DNA from: Eleusine coracana subsp. coracana
Taxonomy: Eukaryota > Streptophyta > Magnoliopsida > Poales > Poaceae
Assembly: GCA_032690845.1 (NCBI GenBank)
Contig: CM064434.1
Coordinates: 30,277,069-30,341,068 of the forward strand
Reading direction: 5' to 3'
DNA: 64,000 nucleotides
Shown here: one piece after another, positions 41,171 to 54,400 of the stretch
Layout of the letters: each line of letters starts with the position of its first letter
How positions within the stretch are numbered: position 1 is the stretch's first letter
Made by a program: the position numbers and the translations under genes
Notes under the pieces: model-generated
Told to the model about the DNA's origin: nothing
Seen by the model: only the letters and a program-made list of their open reading frames with translations
The model's database searches: none

Positions 41171-44100
41171 TGTGACGCACCTTCCCGAAGGATCGAGGTC
41201 CCGATGGTGCTGATAGCGCAGACATTTGATAATACAACATTGGTCTAAATTTATGTTGAATATTACATGGATACGATGGTTCAGAGTGCAGCGGAATAAT
41301 ACAAGTTCATGAATGTTTTGAAAACAGCGGAAGCAATAACATTAAGAACTATGAGCTCGATGATACAATATAGTAATGGTTCCAGCCCGAAGAACCATCA
41401 CTCTAGCAACACATAACATCACTGCGGCGGCAAGTTGGACTCCCAGTGGATAGTCCAACCCTCAGGGACCTGGATATCCCAAGGCAGCACATCTACAGGC
41501 AACTCTATTTCTTCATTACCTGAAAAATACAATGGCACAAAGCCTGAGTACTAATTACTCAGCAAGACTTACCTGTCGGATACCTAGACATGCACAGGCT
41601 CTAATAGGTGGCTTGTTTGAAAGGACTCGCACTAAGCAACCTATTAGTTCTATCAAGTTTTATTTGCCAATTTAATGGGTTGAACTAAAATGTAACTTTA
41701 GTGGAAACAATAAGATAATAGAACAACACATAAAGTAGGTACCATAGAAGAGTAGCAACAATCATGATCAACAATAAACATCATAATCAATTTCCAAATA
41801 TCAAGTGTGACTACGTGATTGGCGCGGTGACCAAGCGGTACTCATTACTGTGAGGGACAGCAATTGCAATCGATTTACACCAGCTGGGAAAACCCGAGAT
41901 GCACGACACATACGCACCATTTAAGGTCGTATATGGCAACCTTTCACAAGAAAACACCTACACCTTAGCCCGGGTGTGGTGACGTCGAGTGGGCATGCCA
42001 TTCTGCCAACAGAACTTCGTGGTCTGAACCGCCCACTCCAGCAGCAGGAGGGTCAATGACCAATGCACCTTATTTGTCCTCAATGCAAGTGACCTTTAAT
42101 GCTACATCGGTTTACTAGTGCCCATAAGCTAGCATGCATTTGGTAATGTTCAACACTTGATCAAGGGGCCGACCACGGACGGGTCCTAGGTTCGACAAGG
42201 TAGGGCTACCACAGTCAACACCTATGTGTTGTAGTAAACCTACACATGTACAATCCCTGCCTGGTCATAACATCAAATAAAATTCTTTTATTAATTCCCG
42301 TTCCAGTGGTCATGTTCATTCCTTAGTAATAATAGTACCTTATTAACGAGACTAGCAATTACTAAGCATAGCATAACAGTACCGATTCTACCTAGTTCTA
42401 AGACAATAGCATAGGTCATTTGGGTATGATGCAAGGTGGGTTTCAATCAACTCCTATGACTTGATGCAACAATAAGAGACGAATGTAAACCGGGGCTTGC
42501 CTGGATCAACACTAGTGTTAGCAACTTCTACTTCCTGCTCTTGAGGGTCAACGTCCTTCTGAAAATCCTCTTCTTGCTCCTGGTTGTCGTTGCCTATATG
42601 ATAGAATGGTATTTAACGGCATTAGCGAAATACCGTTGTATGTAATGACATGATGCATGCAAGCACATCGTGTTCTAATGTCAACTAAAAATAATTTTAT
42701 GTTCTCAAAGCCATAAGCTTCAGAGAAGGTGGGTTGTTAATTAAGATTTTAGGTATATATATTCTTTATGCAATTAAGCAAGGTAAATAAGTGATATGGG
42801 CAATTAATTAATTAGCAAAACAAATTTATATTTCTGTACATGTGTGATTTACTGTGTACAGAGGACCACATTAGTCAGTTTTGTGCCATGTGGCAGGGAC
42901 AGATTATTTACAGAATAATTACTCGGATTAATCTAAGGAAAAACCCTAAATAAATTGCAGAGCATAATATAATTCATATTTTTCCAAATATAAATTTGGG
43001 GTGGTAGATATTCATGTGTTTACTTAGCATGCCAAAAATCAGGATTTAATTCCATTCCTAGAATTTTTGGTGAATTAATTGGTGTTTTAATAATTTAATG
43101 TATTATTAAAAATACATGTACAGAGACAGTGATTTGTCATTTTACTAAAATAGAGTTCCTTAAGATGACCCTAAAAAAATTTGTTTGGGCCAAAAAGGTT
43201 TTAAATTCGATTTCCTGGTATTTCTGGTTTAAAAGAGCATCATGTAGGCGACACCTAGTTCCACGTCGGCCACACGTGGGTGCCACATTGGGTGCCAGTG
43301 GGATGCCAGTGTGGCCGGGGTCAGTAGCGCCGGGGTTTCACCGGAGTTGGTCAAACCTGGCCGTCGGCATCTACGCGTGACAAAATCTCGCCGCGACGGC
43401 TCGGTCATGCTCAGCGCGTCAAGGCGAGTCCAATGGTGGTGATCGCGAGGTGGTAGACTCACCGGGTTTGGTCGTCGGTGAGAGGCGGCATCGCGTTTCA
43501 GCTACCACGCACGGATTCGGTCGCCGTCTTTGCGCATAGCATCACGGGGACATGCAGAAGCTCGACGTCGAGGATGTCGTCGTGGACGTTGGCGGGAACA
43601 GGGGTTTCACCATGGGGGCGGCTCGGTTCTATCGGCGGGGGCGAGATCAACCAGAGAAGTCGGTGTGCAGTGGCCTCGCGAGAAGAAACAGGGGGGGGGG
43701 GGGGAAAAAAGCAATCAGGCGTGTTCGGGAACAAGTTGCACATGGGTGAAGAAAGAATCGAAGGCCGAGGCTCACCTAATTTGGCGAATTTGAAGTCGAC
43801 GCCATTGGAGCCCGACCGTAAGCACGTCTCGTATTTTCCCAAATCAACTCGAATTCGATTGAGGGCTTGCTGAGCGAAGAGTATGGGAAGTAGGAGAGGG
43901 TTCGTGCGATTCTGTTTGGTTCTGGACTCGGCTCGGGGGTGTGGGAGTAGTGGCAATTTGAGCTCGAGCTCTAGCCGTTAATGGCGGAATGGTGAAGGGA
44001 GAAACAGAAATGAGAGAGAGAGAGGGCAGAGTGCAGAGAGGGAGTGTCGTTGTGGGGGGGGGGGGGGGGGGCTCGGGGTGTCGTGTGATTTAGCACACTC

Positions 44101-44845
44101 TAATGCGTGTGGTCAAGCGAGGGGGGAAGCGGTAGGAGCACTCGGCATTGAAGCCATTGCAGGCGACCATGTCGACGTCGCAGAGGGGAAGAGGAGGCGG
44201 TTGGGCGCACACGGCCAGCAAGGCAGAGGGGCAGAGCGGAGGTCAATGGCGCTGTAGCGGCGCGGTGTCCCGAGGTGAGAGTGAAGGAGGCCCGGGTGGT
44301 GCACCGACATCGGCAGGGGGGGGGGGGGCTCTGCGCAAGTGAGGAAGAAGAAGAGGAGATTTTCCTCTGAACCCCCTAGAAGAAAAGATTTAGCGCAAAC
44401 AAGTCCTTAGTCAAAGCGGGTTTTAATTAATTCAAAATTAAATTGTTAGGCATTTCCAAAAATTGTGAAATTTGGTGGACTGACTAATTAAATAGTGGAG
44501 AACTCCATGGTGAAGATTATTTGAAATTTTCATAAAAATATGTTTAGAATTTAATAAATGCATTAATTAGTTACTTAAGAATTAATTAATTATTTATGGG
44601 TCTTGCTAATCAGATAAAATACCCAATAAATTCATAATATTCTATTTTTATATTACCAAGTTGTTTATGAAATTATTTGTCATAAGTTGTATTGAAATTT
44701 TTGGGTTGCTTCAATAATCTTGGTTGCAGGGTTTTTATTTGCCTAGAATTAATTCAATGGGTGGCCTCTATCATTTCGTGCTATGCAATTCATGATTTGT
44801 GCTTAACATGCTTGTTAAACAGAAGTGAGACACTTGGGTGTCATA
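41171..44845 (-). repeat. 5' LTR of the chromovirus
   Basis: It aligns with 26282-30043. The terminal bases here have drifted (GTGTCATA where the partner has GTGTCGCA), which is consistent with deamination of methylated cytosine. The homologous poly-G tract is longer here (about 44055-44072). Confidence 0.92.
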
Positions 44846-47567
44846 CTAGATACTTCTAATGTTGACTTGATAGGTTGCTCTACTAGTATACCTAATGTAA
44901 TGAGTGATAATGATGTGTCTCTTGATCTTGCTTGCTCCACTAGCATGACTAGTATTGATGATGGTTGTGAGTCTCTTGTTGATCTTGCTAGTAGTTCACT
45001 TGTTGAGGAGTTCTTTGCTTTTCATGCTAATGAGAATGAGGACTTACATGACTCTCTTATTCGCTTGCGAGGTATTGTGGACAGGATTGGGGCAACTTCT
45101 TTCGAGCTTCCCAAGATTGTGATAGTTGAGAAAATCCTCTCATGGAGAAGAGTATCTCTATTGAGGACGTGATCGAGCTGCTCTTCAAGGATGAGGAGAT
45201 CACCACGAGCATGGCAGGGAAGAAGACATCCAAGGCAAACAATGAAGCATCTTCAAGCAAAGGGAAAGAAGTAGTTTCAACCTCAAAGTTCTTTGATCCC
45301 TCCACAAGATTGCCATGTAACAGCTTCTACAACCCCTTCGGAGCAAGACCCTCACCAAGTGCATCATTGAATGCTTCATCAAGCTCTACCTCAAGTGCCA
45401 TTCCAAGTTCAACTCTAGGCATGTTGGGTGGACCAAGCATTGGTGTAGGGGGGGCACCAACAACAATGCTCGCTCGATCGTTTGAGATGATCAATCTCAC
45501 CACTACGGCTTTGGCGCCCCCACCTCCTCAACCTCCTGCACCAGAAGATCACCTTTGGCATCTTCGTCGAGCTCACCAACATGATCTCTTCTCTGAACTT
45601 GGTGAATTTGTGAGAAATCTGAATGACGACCTTTGTGAGAATCTCTTAAGCATTTATGATCTTGTGTGTAGGATAAACTCCTTTAGAGGTCTGCGAAGGA
45701 TTGCACCACATGAAGTGATCGATAAGCTCCTCCAGGAAATTACATCTCCTGAGAGGGGTTTCTTACTTGAGGAGGTAAACAACAGATGGCATGAGCTCTC
45801 AATTGAGAGGGCAATGGAGATGATACTCGCCACTCACATGTGGGACATGTGCTTGAGCACATCACCGGCCTCTATGATCCTCCCCATTATTACATCGACC
45901 ATGACAATGTGCACATAGGGGATGGTCATGGACATTGGAGGTATCGTGCTCCTCACTATCCCATCAGGAGGACACTTCAGGACGGGATTGCTAGAATCCA
46001 TATCTATGAGGATGGTCCTATTGCTCGTCACAATGAGGTTGGTGCTAGTCTATCAAGTAATGCTTTGGATACTAACCCTTCCTCTAGTGCCTATTTTATG
46101 GCTACCACCAGGGTCAACTACAAGAGTAGAGGTACGCATTGGATTCTTGATAGTGGGTGCACTCAACATATGACTGGGAAGCCAACCATGTTCACCACCA
46201 TTGATGAAGATGAAGACAGTGAGAAGGTCACTTTTCGGAATAACTCAAAGGGGAGAGTTACAGGCTTGGGCAAGGTGGCCATCACAAATGACCTCCATCT
46301 CTCCAAAGTATTTCTTGTGGGAACCCTCAACTTCAATCTCCTGTCTATTGATCAAGTATGTGACATGGGTTTCAAGTGCACATTTGATGAGGATGGTGCA
46401 ACGATTGAGAATGCTAAGAGAGGGCTAGTGTTTCATGAAGTGAGGCATGGAAACTTATATGCCACTCACTTCAAATCAAGCAATATGCCACCAAGAACTT
46501 GCCTATTCACTAAGGCATCCAGGGGATGGTTGTGGTATAGAAGACTGGCACATGTTGGAATGAATCAGCTCAAGAAGATTGTCGAGAGGAATCTAGTTGA
46601 AGGAATCAAGGATTGAGCAGGACAGACTGTGCAGTGCTTGTCAAGAGGGAAAACAAGTTGCATCTTCACATCCCATCAAGTCATTCATGTCTACATCTCG
46701 TCCTCTGGAGCTTTAGCATATGGACTTGTTTAGGCCAACACATTACAAGAGTCTAGGAGGGAACCTATATTGCTTGGTGATTGTGGATGACTTCACGAGA
46801 TACACTTGGACCTTTTTTCTTGTGGGCAAGTCTCAAGCAAGTGATATCTTTAGAAAGTTTACAAGGAGAGCAAAGAATGAATTCAATGCTAGCCTTGTGA
46901 AAATAAGGAGTAACAATGGGACAGAGTTCAAAAATACCACAATAGAGGAGTAATGTGAGAAGAAAGGGATCAAGCATAATTCTCCGCTACGTATACTCCC
47001 TAGCAAAATGGAGTAGTGGAAAGAAAGAAAAACATGGTCATCACTCTTTCTCGTGCCATGTTGGATGAGTATGGAACTCATGAGAGGTTTTGGGTGGAGG
47101 CAATAAACACGGCTTGCTATACCTCCAACCGTGTCTATCTCCATCGGTTGTTGAAGAAGACACCATATGAGCTATTGGTGGGACGGAAACCAAATGTTTC
47201 CTATTTCCGAGTCTTTGGCTGCAAGTGTCACATTCTCAAGAACGGGAGAAAGCCCGGGAAGTTTGAGAGCAGAACTGATGAAGGCATTCTTTTTGGGTAC
47301 TTAGGAACTTCTAAAGCATATAGGGTCTACAACTCGGCCATAGGGTATGTGGAAGAATCCTATGATGCGCAATTTTAGGAGTCAAATGGTTCTCCAAAGG
47401 AGGATGAATTTCATGAAGTGAACATTGAGGATGAGCCCATGAGGGAAGCTTTGAGGAACATGCCCATGGGAGAGGTTTTACCCCACGAGGCCAATGATGG
47501 TGATATTGATGAGCCCTCTACTCCACCACCTCAACCAAGCTCCACCTCCGAGGTGCAACAACCAGCC
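44846..47567 (+). pseudogene. pol: Sirevirus-1 gag-pol remainder: gag, protease, integrase
   Basis: This continues the gene cut at 26281. Gag sequence runs to about 45840 across two frameshifts, with a proline-rich middle. The protease retains WILDSGCTQHMTG near 46140. The GAG-pre-integrase region has LWYRRLAHVGMNQLKK, and the integrase has MDLF, IVDDFTRYTWTFF and VVERK. The second catalytic Asp of the integrase is Asn (RSNNGTEF, codon 46912-46914). Stops occur near 46614 and 46951, with a frameshift near 46980. It ends in the Pro/Ser-rich linker after the integrase at 47567, where Sirevirus-2 was inserted. Reverse transcriptase and the 3' LTR are not in the window. Confidence 0.88.
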
Positions 47568-48317
47568 TGAGAAACCATGTGGATATGTGCCATGGTTTGC
47601 CATATATGTGATGAGTAATTGACTTGAGTGGACCTTGTATTTGGGTTGAAATACGAGAATCTTGGGATTGCATGAGTTCGTGCATATCATGGTTTTGACT
47701 AACCGGAGTTGGTGGAAGTATTGGTGATGTTGCAGGTGTTGGAAAATGTGTTTGCTTATCTCATGATGTGTAGGTCATTGGAGTCAACTTGGTGGTCAAC
47801 GGTGAGAGGATCGGGCACAAGTAGGGTACTTTGGGCCGGACGATCAGGATGCTGGGTGAAGTCAAGGGTGATCAACACCGTACATATGGAGAGGTAAGAA
47901 GCACGGACGGTTTTGCGGTTGAGCCTCAAAACCGTGGTGGTGATGAAGACGGCATGTTGTCCAAGTCAAGGCGAACAGAATGCTGGTGCAAGTGACAAGG
48001 GGGCCCGATGGACAAGGACTGGGAGAGACTTGCTGGTGATCAGGATTGTGGGACAAGGTGACATGCATCGACATCGATAAGTCACGCTTTGAGAAGCATG
48101 TAAGGTGGTTTCCCTGTCTGGGCCTCAAAACCGGTGGCGGTGGTTGGTGGTGCAAGTGGCATCATCACGGAGCTTGCTTCGAGACGAAGCAAAGATGTGA
48201 AGCGTCCGATGGCATTTGGGTGACGAGGCGAAAGATGGATGATTATGCCCCGGTGGTAGGTGGGTGTGTTATGTAGGTCAAGGGTAGAGTGGTCATGTGG
48301 ACAATAGACTCTAGGCC

Positions 48318-48326
48318 TATATAAGG
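48318..48326 (+). promoter_or_regulatory. LTR promoter TATA box (Sirevirus-2)
   Basis: TATATAAGG within AGGCCTATATAAGGAGAGG is conserved with the solo LTR. Confidence 0.7.
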
Positions 48327-48867
48327 AGAGGTTAGGCTAGTGGAAGAGGTCTCTCTCTCTCCCATTGGCCTTGTGTTAGGATTTCATTCAAGTGGCTTCT
48401 AGCTTTGTATCTATGGATACTGTAAGCATGTTTCAATGACATGAGATTTATTTTCGTGTTCAAGATTTTCCCCTCTCCCTAAATCCCGAGTTTTACTTTT
48501 TCTCTATTTTTGGAGCTATTTTCGTGGTGATTTTTGATCTCACTTTTGGATGAGTTTTTGGGGCGGATTTCTTAAGGAACTTGTTGCTATGATGAGCTAG
48601 AACAATCCTTCATAGGTCCTTGACCGAATCCATAGCTCTAGCACCTTCGATTTGAAGGATTTCTCAAGTTTCCCCTTTTTGGTGTTCTTGGCACAAGATC
48701 TGAAATTCGTGATGATTTATTGAGCCAATTTTGTTGATCTTCTAGGACTAGGGTCATGATGTGCTAAGGATTCACTAGTCCAAAAATCGCATCATATGGA
48801 GTTTGTTTGATTAGGTTTTGGAGAATATTTGCCAAAATCCCAAAAGATTCTGCTATTTTGTCAGGGT

Positions 48868-48983
48868 CGATTGACACTGCCGATGACCAAGACCGGCACT
48901 GCCGGTAGGGTGCAGAACCTCGCACCGGCACTGCCGATGGGGGCAATCGGCACTACTGATGGGCCCGATCGGCACTGCAGGTG
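48868..48983. repeat. Cluster of ACCGGCACTGCCGGT palindromes
   Basis: One perfect copy ACCGGCACTGCCGGT (7-base arms, 1-base centre) lies at 48892-48906. Four or five decayed copies share CGGCACTGCCG or CGGCACT. It occupies the same LTR position as the ACGGAAGTTCCGT cluster of the solo LTR. Confidence 0.9.
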
Positions 48984-49235
48984 GTGGTCCAGAGGTCAGG
49001 TTTGTTAGTCTCTTGACTATTTTGAGTCCTTGCTGTTTATTGTTGTTTCCGCTATGTTTCTTTGCTAAGGTTGATCACTCCTAGGGCTAGTACATCACGA
49101 GTTGGTGGGTGTAGTCTTGGTGATCGATTCGGAGGTTGGCTTGGGTTGTTTTTTGGGATATAGGTCAAGTTCTCTCGGAGAATTTTACTTGGCTGCCATT
49201 CACCCCCGTTCTGGTCGCCTTCTCGGTCCTTCAAT

Positions 49236-49248
49236 TGGTATCAGAGCC
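49236..49248 (+). promoter_or_regulatory. Primer-binding site of Sirevirus-2
   Basis: TGGTATCAGAGCC, two bases after the LTR end. Confidence 0.95.
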
Positions 49249-49323
49249 GGTTTGATCACTAGTTAACCTTCACCGGCTTTGTGATCTGAAGGCGACATAG
49301 AGAAGCGTGTGGTCAAGCTCTAG

Positions 49324-51490
49324 ATGTTCAATAGAGACAACTTCCCCTATAGGAAGTCGCGACCAAGGCTTACCTCCTGAGTCAAGGACATGCTATTTGG
49401 GACATCGTCGAGCAAGAATGTAACATACCTGCCGACCTCAACACCACTCCTATAGGTGAGTTGAACAGGTATGAACACGACTCCAAAGTTGTCAACATTC
49501 TGCTCTCTACACTTGGTACAAGTGAACATGATCGCGTTGCACACCTTGACACTGCTGATGCTATTTGGGTTGAGCTTTGCTCGTACCATGAGGGATACCA
49601 ATCAAGTCAAGTCAATTCATAAGAATTCTTATAATAGACAGTACCAAACCTTTGCACAAAAACCTGGCGAGTCACTAGATGACACCTTTCGTAGGTTTGA
49701 GGCAATTGTGTGCAACTTGCGGGCTTGTGGTAACCTTGTGTACAATGATAATGATATAGCTAAGTAACTATTGTACTCACTTGATGAAAATGTTTTGGCG
49801 TTAAAATTGCTGCTCTAGATGAAACTTCTAACTTCAACACCTTCAACTGTGAGCAACTATATAGCAAGCTAAAATCTCATGAACTATCTAGGAAATCTCG
49901 TCCTAATCATGTTAATCCTATTTCTAGCATGGCTTTGCTTTCTAGCTCTCAGAAGGGTAGTCACGGTGATGCTTCTTATGGAACTAACCCCTCACTTGAC
50001 AAGTCTTCCTTGGAGTTTGCTTTGTCTTCTCTTATTGTAGCTTCCGATGAACAGATGGAGTGTATTCCTGATGAGGAGCTGTCCTTGCTCACAAGGAAGT
50101 TCAAGAAGTGCTACAAGAACCGCAAGGAGAGAAGGGGAGGTGGTTCAAGAACTTGCTTCGAGTGTGGTGACCCGGGACACTTCATTGCTGATTGTCCCAA
50201 GAAGAAGAACAGGCCGGGTACCGTGACAACAACACTAAAGACTTCAAGCAGAAGAAAAACCACTTCTACAAGAAGGGCAAGAACTCCAAGAAGTTCGCCA
50301 AGGCCATTGCACACACCTGTGTTGCCACCTTGAGCGATGTTGACCTCACATGAAGCGAAGGCCTTTCAAGGATGAAGGAGGAGGTTGAGAAGCCACAAGT
50401 CAAGAGGAAGGATGACTTCACCGGGCTTTGCTTCATGGGAAAGAATGATCACGACACCGACTCTGGATCCGACTCCGACACAAGCGAGGTACCACCCACT
50501 CTGGATGAGCTCTCTTCTAAACTTGATCATTTGCGCGATGTTCTGCTCTTGCAAGATGGTAAGCTTCGTAGTGCTGTTCGTGCGAGTAGAGAGCTTAAGT
50601 CTCAGTTGGAGAGTACTGATTTTAAAATTGCTTCGCTTAGGTCTAAGCTTGCTAAAGATGACATGGTTGTAGAGTGTTAGTCTTGTCAAGTTGTGATGAA
50701 TGATCTGAGTCAGAGGGAGAGTGTCCATGCTCAAGTTGCCAGTCAGCATGAGAGTGCCCTCAAGGACCTTGATGAATTCATGGCTAGACCAACTCTTTTG
50801 GGTGCATGTCAGAAGTGCCCCAAGCTCACAAGTGAGTTGGAAGCTCAAACCCTCAAAGTCAAAGAGCTTGAGTCCAAGCTGCTTATTGAGACTCTCTCTA
50901 AGGTCCTTCCACCACCATGTGAGGTGTGTGTCTCTCTTAAGGACAAGCTTGTAGTCACTAGGGAGGAAAACAAAGCCCTAGTTCAGGAAAATGACTATCT
51001 TGTTTCTAGGTTCCAGAGAACCCTAGTGAGTGAGGAAAAGATTAAGAGTGATTTGGCAAGAGTGAAGGAGAGTGCTTCTAGGTCAACATATAAGTTGGGC
51101 TTGGGATTTGAGAGGTGTGACAAGGAGAGTGAGAATGTGGGTAAGTTTGTACCTAGCTCCAGCAACAAGGATGAGGAAAACACCATCAAACCCACTGACA
51201 CATACTATCCACCCAATCCAAAACCCTCCTTCAACCCAAGGCAAACAGAGAAGCAAAAACCCAAGCCTGCCATGCAAACCAAGCCTAATCCTAAGGGTGT
51301 CTACAAATGCATGTTTTGTGGTCGCAAGGGCCACTTGGATGAATTCTGTTATAGGCGTAAGAGGATTGACAGGAAGCAAGCTGAGTTGACTAGGGACGCT
51401 TTTTATGATGATTTTGTTGACTTTCAGCCACGCTCTTTTTCTCGTGCCTATCATGGACAGGGTCATCCCTCATATGGCTTTGATTCATGA
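49324..51490 (+). pseudogene. gag: Sirevirus-2 gag pseudogene
   Basis: It starts at ATG 49324 (MFNRDNFPY), soon after the PBS. The copia gag domain includes KNSYNRQYQTFAQKPGESL and DTFRRFEAIV near 49620-49720. Two CCHC knuckles are present: CFECGDPGHFIADC (50154-50195) and CMFCGRKGHLDEFC (51308-51349). Between them lies a long coiled-coil segment with CxxC pairs (50693-51100), usual for the large Sirevirus gag. Frames change near 49400, 49800 and 50340, and a TAG lies at 50678-50680. The last part is in frame with the protease downstream. Confidence 0.88.
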
Positions 51491-54400
51491 AACAGAGGCT
51501 TTGCGCAGCAGCACTTTGGCGCCCCATGTTTTCCCCATCATGGTGAGCGTCACTCGCGTGGATTTGGTTTTCACACAGATGATTTCTATCCTCATAATTC
51601 AAGGTTCTAGTTGAGATGCTTTGACAGGCCATGTTTTCCTCATTGTATTTCTCGTCCCATGCGTTCGAATGATAAAGTGCAAAGAACTGTGATGACTACT
51701 ACAGGTTGTATGGTTATGTGCTATTTTCCCAAATGCCTTTTGACTAACCCCAGCACTGAGCCATTGACTTTTCCTTCTTGTTCTTTGTACGAAGAAGGTG
51801 GAGGCTTGGAGAAGAAATGGTTGATGGACTTCGGGTGTTCACGCCACATGACCGGAGATGCAAAGTGGTTCTCCAGCCTCACTCCCTTCAAGTGGCGGGA
51901 GTATGTGACCTTTGGAGATAACAAGAGAGGTAGAGTGAAGGCAAGAGGCGCGGTGAAGGTAAATGAAAAATTCACTCTCAAGGATGTAAGTTTGGTTGAG
52001 CATCTAAAGTACAATCTCCTCTCTGTTTCTCAGCTACTTGATGTTGGTTTGGAAGTGCGCTTTAAGAAAAATGCTTCTTGTGTTCTTGATTCGAATGGCT
52101 CTTTGGTTTGTGGGATTTCTAGCATTGGGAAAGTTTTTCAGGCTGATTTTGCTGGTTCTCCTGATTCGCACAAGTGCTTGTTTGTTCAATCTTCTTCTGA
52201 GCTCTAGAAATGGCACAGGAGACTGGGTCACATGAGCTTTGACTTGTTATGTCGCTTAAGTGTCCTAGGTTTCATCCGAGGATATCCTAAGCTCAAATTT
52301 GATAAGGATTTGGTTTGTGCTCCTTGTCGTCATGGTAAAATGATTGCCGCTTCTCATCCACCACTCATATTGGTGATGACTGAACGCCCTAGAGAGTTGC
52401 TTCATATGAACACTTTTGGTCCTTCTCGAGTTCATTCAACGGGTGGGAAGTGATATGTTCTTGTCATTGTTGACGACTATTCCCGTTACTCTTGGGTTTA
52501 CTTTCTTGAGAGCAAGGATGAAGTGTTTCATCACTTTTGGAGCTTAGCTTTGAGGTTGTTCAAGAAACTTTCTGGTGCATTACGAGCAATCCACAGTGAT
52601 AATGGCACCGAGTTCAAGAACTCCTCCTTTGATGCTTTCTGTCATGAGCATGGTATTGAGCATCAGTTTTCAGCACCTCGTGTTCCCCAGCAGAATGGTG
52701 TGGTCGAAAGAAAGAACAGAAGCTTGGTGGAGATGGCCCGGACGATGCTCGAAGAGCATAGGACTTCGAGGCGATTCTGGGTTGAGGCCATTAGCAGTGC
52801 TTGCTATGTTTCCAATTGGATTTTCTTGCGCTCAATTCTTAATGTGACTTCTTATGAGCTGCGTTTTGGGAGAAACTCCTCAGTTTCTCATTTACGTGCC
52901 TTTGGTTACAAGTGCTTTATTCTCAAATGTCGCAATCTTGATAAGTTTGATTCGAGATCTTCCGATGGCATCTTTCTTAGTTACTCCCTTTATGGTCATT
53001 CCTACTGAGTGTTGAATTTGGAAACTAACACCATCATAGAATTTTGCGATGTAACCTTTCATGAATTAAACTCTTGTGCAAGGAATGTGATTAAGTCTGC
53101 AGGTGATATGGAGCTGAAGGAAAGCATCTTTGTAGAAGAGGACCTACAGGGCTTAGATGATGATGACGATGATTCACTTCATCTCTCATCTGAGCTTGTT
53201 CCTGCTGCTACCACTACTCCGGTAGAGGGACCAGAAGCTTCTACATTGACTTTAGTGGCTATCGAGCGAGCTCTAGCTGTGGTTGAGGGGGAGGTACACT
53301 CTGAGAGAGAGGCCCCTAGCCACATCCAGCGTCAACATCCACATCAACAAATGATTGGTAATTTATATGAGAGGACAACAAGGTCAAGGTCTACACATCT
53401 CGCTTGCTTTACCAATTCTCTCTTTGTTGCAACCTTTGAACCCCGGGATGTTGGACACGCACTATCTGACAAACATTGGGTTAATGCCATGAATGAGGAG
53501 TTGGAGAACTTTGAGAGAAGCAAAGTATGGACCCTAATAGAGCCTCCTGTTGGTTACTCTTAGAGGAACCAAATGTGTGTTTAAAAACAAGCATGGGGAA
53601 GATGGTGAGTTTGTTAGAAACAAGGCTAGGCTTGTTGCCCAAGGATTCAGTCAAGTGGAGGGATTAGACTATGGTGAAACCTTAGCTCCTGTTGCACGCA
53701 TAGAAGCCATTAGGATCTTGCTTGCATTTGCTGCCTCTAAGAGTATTATACTCTATCAAATGGATGTCAAGAGTGCTTTCCTAAATGGTTTCATAGAGGA
53801 AGAGGTTTATGTAAAACAACCTCCTGGCTTTGAGCACCACAAATACCCAAATCGTGTGTACAAACTTCAGAAGGCTTTGTACGGGCTAAAGCAAGCACCT
53901 AGGGCATGGTATGCTCGGCTTAAGACTTTCTTGCTAAAGCACGGGTATGTCATGGGGTGTGTTGACAAAACCTTGTTCACTCTCAGGCATGGCAATGACA
54001 TTCTAATGGTTTTGATTCACGTGGATGATATCATCTTTGGTGGTTCCTCTCATGTTCTTCTGTCAAGATTTCAGGAAGCCATGGAAAGTGAATTTCAGAT
54101 GTTGATGATGGGTGAGCTCACCTTCTTTCTTGGGCTTCAAATCAAGCAGTGCAAGCAAGGCACTTCCATACATCAAGCTAACTACACGAAGGATCTCCTA
54201 GAGAAGTTCGACATGGTCAATGTGAAGCCATTGTCTACACCAATGTCCACTACAACAGCACTTGATCCTGATGAAGACTGTGAAGCAGTGGACCAAAGGG
54301 AGTACAGGAGCATGATTGGCTCCCTCTTGCACCTGATAGCGACAAGACCCGACATAAACTTTGCGGTGTGTCTTTGTGCTCGCTTTCAAGCTTCCCCAAG

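Larger units (their letters stand above)
26282..44845 (-). mobile_element. Long-LTR Ty3/gypsy chromovirus (Tekay/Del-like)
   Basis: This complete element has TSD CTAGA (26277-26281 and 44846-44850), LTRs of 3,762 and 3,675 bp, a PBS at 41157-41168 and a polypurine tract at 30044-30057. The internal gene order on the minus strand is two extra ORFs, gag, protease, reverse transcriptase, RNase H, integrase and chromodomain. A solo LTR of a relative sits in its leader (37144-40149). The chromodomain, LTR size and extra ORF before gag fit the Tekay/RIRE3-like branch. All genes carry stops or frameshifts. Confidence 0.93.
47568..49233 (+). repeat. 5' LTR of Sirevirus-2
   Basis: This 1,666 bp LTR starts TGAGAAACC and ends TCCTTCA. 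The same family is present as the solo LTR 22654-24420, the fragment 3965-4122 and the truncated copy 56283-56685. Confidence 0.93.

Noticed and set aside
49220..49250. A tRNA gene at the PBS-like sequences
   Set aside because: Only the 12-14 base complement of the tRNA 3' end is present, with no cloverleaf.
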